The notes beneath the pieces were generated by a model that saw nothing but the letters and a program-made list of their open reading frames with translations, had not been told where the DNA came from and made no database searches. From assembly GCF_017696075.1 (NCBI RefSeq), contig NZ_JAAORI010000002.1, positions 62,001-126,000 of the forward strand: a stretch of DNA of 64,000 bases, in the 5' to 3' direction. The position numbers and the translations under genes were made by a program. Source of the stretch: Prochlorococcus marinus XMU1411 (GTDB taxonomy: Bacteria > Cyanobacteriota > Cyanobacteriia > PCC-6307 > Cyanobiaceae). Of the stretch, positions 58,646-64,000 are shown in pieces. How positions within the stretch are numbered: the stretch's first letter is position 1; each line of letters opens with the position of its first letter.

Positions 58646-59371
58646 CTATATCTTATCAACTATATCAATGCTCTTTGTGAAAGTAATCATTCCTTCAGGA
58701 TGAGCTATGATTCCTGACCAAATTTGTATCCCTGGTTTTGAAGGTGCTCTTGTAATTTTAAAAATCCCACCTGACGCCAATGGCTCCAATAATATTTCTT
58801 GTTCAAACAATGAATTAACTTGATGAGGTTTTATAGCTCCAGCAATAATCACTTCTTCAAGAGGCTTATTTAAAATTATATCGATATCGTATTTTGAACC
58901 AGTAAGAACTCTATTAGGAATTTTAAAACTAATATCTATTTTTTTATTATCGTTTCTTATTGTGGTGAATAAATTTTTGATAATCCCTTCATTTATTTTC
59001 CCATTTACGATTGAAAATAAATAATCAAATTTGGATTCGAGTATATATATTTCTCCATTAACTATTTTTTCCCCAGAAACTTTTATTCGCAAAATATCTT
59101 CATCTGGAATTTTAGGTTTTAATCTTTTGATCTTCCATTTACTGTTAGGGAAATCATTAATAATCTTTGAAAATTGTTTTGGTATATTTTGGCTTTCTTC
59201 ATTTCTAAAACTTTTTCTAAAGAATTCTAAATCTCTTGCATTTAAGGAGTTTTCTAGATTTCTTATAAAATCAACTTTTAAAGTTTCCGTTATTGCTGAA
59301 TAGGGAATAATAAGATAAACAAATAAGTAGAGAAGAAATCCTATATTTTTGAATAAGTTTAAATTAAACAT
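58646..59371 (-). CDS. Exported protein of unknown function
   Basis: The 241-residue protein has a signal-like hydrophobic segment at about residues 9-26, followed by a mainly beta-strand, hydrophilic domain rich in Asn, Ile and Lys. A segment near residues 150-180 (ISFKIPNRVLTGSKYDIDII) and the end (GIIAHPEGMITFTKSI) look like an immunoglobulin-type or sandwich fold, which is only an impression. I recognise no family. It lies between pgk and murG, and I recall a gene of this type at this position in related genomes. Confidence 0.7.
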   Translation of the reverse strand: MFNLNLFKNIGFLLYLFVYLIIPYSAITETLKVDFIRNLENSLNARDLEFFRKSFRNEESQNIPKQFSKIINDFPNSKWKIKRLKPKIPDEDILRIKVSGEKIVNGEIYILESKFDYLFSIVNGKINEGIIKNLFTTIRNDNKKIDISFKIPNRVLTGSKYDIDIILNKPLEEVIIAGAIKPHQVNSLFEQEILLEPLASGGIFKITRAPSKPGIQIWSGIIAHPEGMITFTKSIDIVDKI

Positions 59372-59411
59372 ATTAATGATTGGTTATTTTATTCTACTAT
59401 TTTAGGTTTTT

Positions 59412-60503
59412 ATGTCTAAAAAAAATAATTTATTAGTTGCAGCCAGTGGGACAGGGGGGCATATTTTCCCAGCCTTAGCAGTTTCTAAAGAGGTGGAAGA
59501 TGAATGGAATATTCATTGGTTGGGTGTTAGTCAAAGACTTGATGCAAATTTTATTCCCAAAAAATATAATTTGAGGACTTTGAATATAAAGACACCAAGA
59601 AAAAATATTTTTTTGTTTTATCAATATATAGAAATTTTAATGTCAACTTTTCAAATAATTAGGATCTTAAAAGAAAAAAAAATTAACTTAGTTTTTGCGA
59701 CTGGCGGTTATATATCAGCACCTACTATTGTTGCTTCAAAACTTCTCAGGATACCTATCATTATTCATGAATCAAATGTAATTCCAGGAATGGTCACGAA
59801 ATATTTTGGTTTTTTATGTAACTATGTTCTTTTAGGATTTAAAGAAACAAATTCGTATTTAAAAAATTGTAAAACTATTTTCACTGGAACACCTTTAAGA
59901 GAGCAATTCTATAAATTTAATTTTTTGCCAGAATGGGTTCCAAAAGGAAATGGACCTCTTTTGATTGTTATGGGAGGTAGTCAAGGAGCAAAAGCTATAA
60001 ATCAAATTCTTTATGAATCTTTAGAATTTTTAATAAAAAAACAGTTTCGTATAGTTCATATTGTTGGTGAATCTAATCAACAACCTGTTCATATAAAAAA
60101 CTCCAAGAATTATATTCAAAAGAAATTTACTAATGAAATTGCAGCTTTAATTCAAAACTGTGATCTTGTAATATCAAGATCTGGTGCAGGGACAATCAAT
60201 GAACTAATAGAGGCTGAAAAACCTTCAATTTTAATTCCATATCCAGATTCTAAAAATAATCATCAGGAGAAAAATGCAATGATTCTTGCTGAAAGTGGAG
60301 GCTCAATTTTAATCAATCAGAATAAAATTTCTAAAGAAGTTTTTGAAGAAACTCTAGAAAGAATTTTTAAAATAAAATCAAAAAGGGAAAAAAATCATTA
60401 TGAAATATTAAATCTAATGAAGAAGAACATGGAAAATAATAATAAAATTAAATCTAAAAAAGAGATTAAAAAATTTATTAATTATTTTTTAAAGGAATTC
60501 TGA
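59412..60503 (+). CDS. murG: UDP-N-acetylglucosamine transferase MurG
   Basis: MurG makes lipid II at the cytoplasmic face of the membrane. The 363-residue GT-B enzyme has the N-terminal loop SGTGGHIFPALA (His17), the first position of GGTGGH being Ser, and the C-terminal UDP site with RSGAGTINELI and PYPDSKNNHQEKNA. The C-terminus is lysine/asparagine-rich. The last 22 bases overlap a convergent aminotransferase gene. Confidence 0.94.
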   Translation: MSKKNNLLVAASGTGGHIFPALAVSKEVEDEWNIHWLGVSQRLDANFIPKKYNLRTLNIKTPRKNIFLFYQYIEILMSTFQIIRILKEKKINLVFATGGYISAPTIVASKLLRIPIIIHESNVIPGMVTKYFGFLCNYVLLGFKETNSYLKNCKTIFTGTPLREQFYKFNFLPEWVPKGNGPLLIVMGGSQGAKAINQILYESLEFLIKKQFRIVHIVGESNQQPVHIKNSKNYIQKKFTNEIAALIQNCDLVISRSGAGTINELIEAEKPSILIPYPDSKNNHQEKNAMILAESGGSILINQNKISKEVFEETLERIFKIKSKREKNHYEILNLMKKNMENNNKIKSKKEIKKFINYFLKEF

Positions 60504-61606
60504 ATTTCTTTACATAAAAGAGTGTTATTTTTCTTATTTTGCAAGCTTATCCTTGCCCACTTTTCGTCAAGAAATCTAAATGAAGTGCATTCTCTAAGCA
60601 ATATTCCCTTATTTTCCAAGTATTTTATATTTGGAGACAAGGATGTTTTACTTTCTATTAAAAAAAAGTTGGTTGAAGAATTATGAACTTTAAGGTTCTC
60701 TATTTTTGATAATTTTTCAAATACTCTTTTTTTTTCAATATTTATCCAGCTGTGAATCTGTTTTGTCCACTGTTCATAGAATTTCTTATTACTTAGTAGA
60801 TCAATTCCTGCTTTAATAGAAAATGAATTTAAAGGCCAAGGATCTCTGTTGATTTCCCATTGTTTTAGTATTTTCGATGAGCCAATAACGTAACCTAATC
60901 TAAGACCAGGAATATTGAAGATTTTGGTTAAGCTTCTCAAGACTAATAAATTGTCAAATCTTTGGGTTAATGGTATTAAAGATTCTTTCTCTCCATTTGG
61001 TGTTATCGATAAGAAAGCTTCATCACAGATAACTAATTTATATTTTTTTACAACTTCCTCCAATGAATTCTTTTCCCATAATTGGCCGGTAGGGTTATGT
61101 GGATTTGTTATCCAAATAACATCACCTTTTGGATGCAGCGGAAATGATTGAGGAAAAATATCATTCCAGTTTTTTGGTAATTCGCAATTTATAAAATTGC
61201 TATTCCAACAATTTAAAGATCTTTCATAATCAACAAATGATGGAGAAGGAATACAACTTATTCCAAATTTGGATGCTTCATAACCTGCCCAAGTTATCAG
61301 TTCAGAAGCTCCATTTCCAGGCAATATATTGTCTGGGTTTATCCCATGAAATTTACCGATTATTTCTTTCAGATCATTCAAGTTTCTCTCTGGGTAATAT
61401 CTGAATCCAAGATTCTTAATTCCAGCATTTAATGAATCTATTAGTATTTGAGGTGGATCAAAGGGTACTAAAGAGGCACTTGCGTCAATAATTTCAGAGG
61501 GTAATAAATTTAATTTTTTTGCATTTGCATATACATTTCCTCCATGCTTTAAGTTTGATATTCGCATGGCTAATGTTGAGTTATCATTAGTTTTCGGATT
61601 GTTCAT
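60482..61606 (-). CDS. CobC/CobD-like PLP aminotransferase-fold protein
   Basis: The 374-residue fold-type I protein starts with KHGGNVYANAKKL (residues 20-32), the N-terminal HGGN form found in threonine-phosphate decarboxylase CobD/CobC of cobalamin synthesis. It has NPHNPTGQLW and PLP lysine K228 in RSLTKIFNIPGLRLGY. It may supply aminopropanol phosphate for cobamide, or be a HisC-like aminotransferase. Prochlorococcus makes pseudocobalamin, so the cobamide role is plausible. No cob genes are adjacent. Confidence 0.78.
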   Translation of the reverse strand: MNNPKTNDNSTLAMRISNLKHGGNVYANAKKLNLLPSEIIDASASLVPFDPPQILIDSLNAGIKNLGFRYYPERNLNDLKEIIGKFHGINPDNILPGNGASELITWAGYEASKFGISCIPSPSFVDYERSLNCWNSNFINCELPKNWNDIFPQSFPLHPKGDVIWITNPHNPTGQLWEKNSLEEVVKKYKLVICDEAFLSITPNGEKESLIPLTQRFDNLLVLRSLTKIFNIPGLRLGYVIGSSKILKQWEINRDPWPLNSFSIKAGIDLLSNKKFYEQWTKQIHSWINIEKKRVFEKLSKIENLKVHNSSTNFFLIESKTSLSPNIKYLENKGILLRECTSFRFLDEKWARISLQNKKNNTLLCKEIQNSFKK

Positions 61607-61623
61607 TATTCATTTTCTAATTT

Positions 61624-62793
61624 TTATTTAACCCATTTTAAATCTGATCCAATGGCCTCTTTTATATTAGATAATTGATGTTTATTGAGTTGCTTTAAAA
61701 TCCCTTCAAGTATATTGGGGACTAATTGTGGGCCTTTATATATCCATCCAGTATAAAGTTGAATTAATGATGCTCCAGAACAAATTCTTTCCCAAGCCGA
61801 CTCTGGACTATCGATTCCTCCAACGCCAATTAAAATAATCTTTTTATCAATATTATGAATATGTTTTATTATTTGATTTGCTTTTTTTTGTAGAGGCTTT
61901 CCACTTAATCCTCCATTTTCTTCAGAAAGTAATAATCCTGTTTGCCTGATCTTCCTATTTTCAAGACCTAATCTATCTATGCTGGTGTTAGTAGCAATTA
62001 TCCCATCGATATTTTCCTCAATTATTAACTGGCAAATATCTTCAATATCTTTAAGACTTAAATCTGGCGCAATTTTTACAAATAATGGTGGACAATTAGG
62101 TAAGTTTTTAATTTCTCTAAGAAGTTCTTTTAGAAGAATCGGATCTTGCAACTTTCTTAATCCTTCAGTATTTGGAGAACTTACGTTTATTGCTGCATAA
62201 TCACAATATGGAATTAATAATTTTAGAGAAGTTAAATAATCATCTTTTGCATGAGATAAATCTGTAATTTTAGACTTGCCAAAATTTATCCCTAAACAAA
62301 TATTCTTTCTATTTTTTTTAAACTCAATTCCTTGTTCTACAAAGTTTTTAACTAGATTTTCAGCACCATTGTTATTAAAACCCATTCTATTTAATGCTGC
62401 TTCTTCCTCCGCTAATCTAAACAACCTTGGTTTAGGATTTCCATTCTGAGCAAATTTGGTTACTGTACCAAGTTCGGCAAATCCAAAACCAAAATCTTTC
62501 CATACATTTGCAGCATTTCCATTTTTGTCAAAACCGGCAGCTAAACCAATTGGATTACAAAAATTTATACCACATATGCTCTGAGTTAACCTTTTATCAA
62601 CTATAGAAAATTCTTCATTTATATTTTTTAAGATAGATGAAAATACAGGCCAATTATATTTTCTTGAACTGAATGATAAAAGGCTAAGAGATAAATTAGT
62701 TAAGTATTCTGCATCAATTCCAGAGTCTCTTTTTAATACAGGGGTAATCAAGTTTTTATAAAGATTTTTAAATACCCCTTTTTGTTCATTCAT
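61624..62793 (-). CDS. pyrD: Dihydroorotate dehydrogenase, quinone-dependent (PyrD, class 2)
   Basis: PyrD oxidises dihydroorotate to orotate and passes electrons to quinone. The 389-residue FMN TIM barrel has an N-terminal helical membrane-binding extension (residues about 1-45), NPIGLAAGFDKNG, and the class-2 serine in NVSSPNTEGLRKLQ. The C-terminus includes GVGGIDSPESAWERI. Class 2 fits a photosynthetic membrane. It sits between the CobC-like gene and rnhA. Confidence 0.95.
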   Translation of the reverse strand: MNEQKGVFKNLYKNLITPVLKRDSGIDAEYLTNLSLSLLSFSSRKYNWPVFSSILKNINEEFSIVDKRLTQSICGINFCNPIGLAAGFDKNGNAANVWKDFGFGFAELGTVTKFAQNGNPKPRLFRLAEEEAALNRMGFNNNGAENLVKNFVEQGIEFKKNRKNICLGINFGKSKITDLSHAKDDYLTSLKLLIPYCDYAAINVSSPNTEGLRKLQDPILLKELLREIKNLPNCPPLFVKIAPDLSLKDIEDICQLIIEENIDGIIATNTSIDRLGLENRKIRQTGLLLSEENGGLSGKPLQKKANQIIKHIHNIDKKIILIGVGGIDSPESAWERICSGASLIQLYTGWIYKGPQLVPNILEGILKQLNKHQLSNIKEAIGSDLKWVK

Positions 62794-62799
62794 AAAAAA

Positions 62800-63519
62800 T
62801 TAGGCTTCTTTTCTTTCTATTATCCAATATTTTTTATCTTTAGGAATCAATCTCCAATTACGCCATTCAAAAAGTGAATATAGTTTGATCTTTAAATGGT
62901 TTTCTTCACCTAATAAAGTGCTTAGTTCTGGTGAAGTTAACAAATACTTTTTGTCGGCAAATTTTTGAATTAATTCATACCTTGAAAATAATTCCTGAAT
63001 TTCTGAAGGGGCATTTTTTTCAAAAAAGTCAGCTGAAGATTCTGACTCCTTTAATTTACTTTCTAAAGATATACCTTTGCTATAGTTAGTTGCGATTTTA
63101 TCAACTCTATCATTTTGTTTGTCACCACTATGACCCTTAACATATTCCATTACAAGGCCATTAATTCTTAATTGATCAATTTTTTGCCATAAATCAAGAT
63201 TTTGAACTGATTTTCCTGAGCTTGTTTTCCATCCATTTCTCTTCCAATTAGTAATCCATTTTGTATAACCTTCTATGACATATTTACTATCAGTTCTTAA
63301 TTTAAAGTTCTCCTTTAATTTATAGGTTTTTAATTTCTCAAGTGTTTTTATGGCCGCAGTGAGTTCCATTCTATTATTGGTAGTATTTTGCTCGGAACCA
63401 CCTATTTCTAATTCACTTTTGTCTGCAAAAATTATTAGTCCACCCCAACCACCTGGACCTGGATTACCACTGCAGGCTCCATCAGTTGCAGCTTCAATTG
63501 CAATACTATCAATATTCAT
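62800..63519 (-). CDS. rnhA: Ribonuclease HI with a C-terminal extension
   Basis: RNase HI cuts RNA in RNA-DNA hybrids. The catalytic residues are D13, E52, D77 and D140 in TDGACSGNPG, NNRMELTAA, RTDSKYV and NDRVD. The core ends near residue 150; a further 89 residues follow that are absent from the usual 155-residue enzyme. The extension is acidic at first, then ends in a mixed segment with WRNWRLIPKDKKYW. It could be an added domain of marine picocyanobacteria. It lies 47 bases after rplL, beyond a hairpin. Confidence 0.92.
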   Translation of the reverse strand: MNIDSIAIEAATDGACSGNPGPGGWGGLIIFADKSELEIGGSEQNTTNNRMELTAAIKTLEKLKTYKLKENFKLRTDSKYVIEGYTKWITNWKRNGWKTSSGKSVQNLDLWQKIDQLRINGLVMEYVKGHSGDKQNDRVDKIATNYSKGISLESKLKESESSADFFEKNAPSEIQELFSRYELIQKFADKKYLLTSPELSTLLGEENHLKIKLYSLFEWRNWRLIPKDKKYWIIERKEA

Positions 63520-63527
63520 AATTTTTG

Positions 63528-63552
63528 AAGCCGATATAAAGTCTATCGGCTT
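63528..63552 (-). terminator. Stem-loop between rplL and rnhA
   Basis: A perfect 9-base inverted repeat AAGCCGATA / TATCGGCTT (arms 63528-63536 and 63544-63552, 7-base loop) lies 14 bases past the rplL stop. Flanking T and A runs extend the pairing after a bulge. It is the most GC-rich hairpin I saw. No good T tract follows on the minus strand, so it may be a partial terminator, a processing site or an mRNA 3' stabiliser for the ribosomal protein operon. Confidence 0.5.
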
Positions 63553-63566
63553 GAAAAAATATTCTC

Positions 63567-63962
63567 TTACTTAAGTGTAACTTTACCGCCAGCTTCTTCA
63601 ATCTCTTTCTTTAAAGATTCGGCATCTGCTTTAGCAATTCCTTCTTTTACTGTTTTTGGTGCAGATTCAACAAGTGCTTTTGCATCGCCAAGACCTAGAC
63701 CAGTTGCATTTCTTACAACCTTAAGTACTTTGATTTTTGCAGCTGCATCAAAGCTTTCGAGAACTACATCAAATTCAGTTTTTTCCTCAGCAGAGCCACC
63801 ATCTGCGTCACCGCCAGCTGCGCCAGGAGCTGCCATAACTACACCTGCAGAAGCTGCAGCAGATACACCAAAAGCCTCTTCAATTTGCTTTACAAGCTCA
63901 GATGCTTCTAAAAGTGATAGAGATTTTAATGATTCAAGAATTTCTTCGGTTTTTGCGGACAT
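63567..63962 (-). CDS. rplL: 50S ribosomal protein L7/L12
   Basis: The 131-residue stalk protein has an N-terminal dimerisation helix pair (residues about 1-35), an Ala/Gly-rich flexible hinge (about 36-60) and the C-terminal factor-binding domain with [27 protein letters not shown]. The expected upstream rplJ lies outside the window. The gene's start is at 63962, 38 bases from the right edge. Confidence 0.98.
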   Translation of the reverse strand: MSAKTEEILESLKSLSLLEASELVKQIEEAFGVSAAASAGVVMAAPGAAGGDADGGSAEEKTEFDVVLESFDAAAKIKVLKVVRNATGLGLGDAKALVESAPKTVKEGIAKADAESLKKEIEEAGGKVTLK

Positions 63963-64000
63963 TTTCTTAAAAGTTAATTAGGTTTTGAATTTAGGATTCT

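Noticed and set aside
63730-63981. 83-codon frame antisense to rplL
   Set aside because: Alanine/serine-rich complement of the rplL hinge; not a gene.

Overview
This 64 kb window is ordinary, densely packed chromosome of a cyanobacterium. It is most likely a low-GC, streamlined Prochlorococcus of the high-light-adapted type. The sequence shows strongly AT-rich DNA, genes that abut or overlap almost everywhere, many TTG and GTG starts, and few Shine-Dalgarno sites. The gene content is that of an oxygenic phototroph: NDH-1 subunits A, D1, E, F1, G, H, I and M, ChlM, carotenoid and phylloquinone synthesis, RpaB, an RbcR-type LysR regulator, Ycf34, and a PedR-like regulator. The genus is an inference from these features and remembered gene order; no search was run.

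Layout. 1-5.4 kb: partial radA, divergent from rpaB-plsX-fabH-fabD-plsC, which joins a light-stress response regulator to fatty acid and phospholipid synthesis. 5.4-8 kb: tsaB, ycf34, the CCA-adding enzyme and an RRM protein (RNA maturation). 8-17 kb: crtB-pds, ndhM with a DUF3172 gene, the RbcR-type regulator, a Z-ISO/NnrU protein, ndhF1 and ndhD1. 17-22 kb: scpA, a sugar nucleotidyltransferase, metF, the PedR-like regulator, a tiny hypothetical gene, a CYTH protein and nadK. 22-26 kb: gltA-ndhA-ndhI-ndhG-ndhE on the minus strand. 26-34.5 kb: an envelope protein of unknown function, a rhodanese, trpB, a SUI1-like factor, cysC, purE, chlM, a NarL-type regulator, a cysteine desulfurase and rsmH. 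34.5-41.9 kb: ndhH, the phylloquinone block (DHNA-CoA thioesterase, menE, menC, menA, menF), then gshB-grxC. 42-49.5 kb: prfB with its programmed frameshift, a DUF3285 protein, ybeY, dgkA, an anthranilate/ADC synthase glutaminase, a degenerate metallo-beta-lactamase-fold protein, hisC, argS and nadC. 49.5-57.2 kb: mnmE, a DUF2062 protein, a Rel/SpoT enzyme, a double ABC ATPase, rluD and rbgA. 57.4-64 kb: pgk, an exported protein of unknown function, murG, a CobC-like aminotransferase, pyrD, rnhA and rplL.

I saw no rRNA, tRNA, CRISPR array, insertion sequence, integrase, prophage or restriction system, and no gap above 300 bases. The longest gap is 214 bases, upstream of pgk. I found no convincing novel multi-gene system. 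The points most worth checking are small: a repetitive N-terminal extension on PlsX, a hexanucleotide repeat inside pds, tight couplings (rpaB-plsX, ndhM-DUF3172), hairpins at rplL-rnhA and ndhA-ndhI, and several candidate operators in very short divergent intergenic regions.
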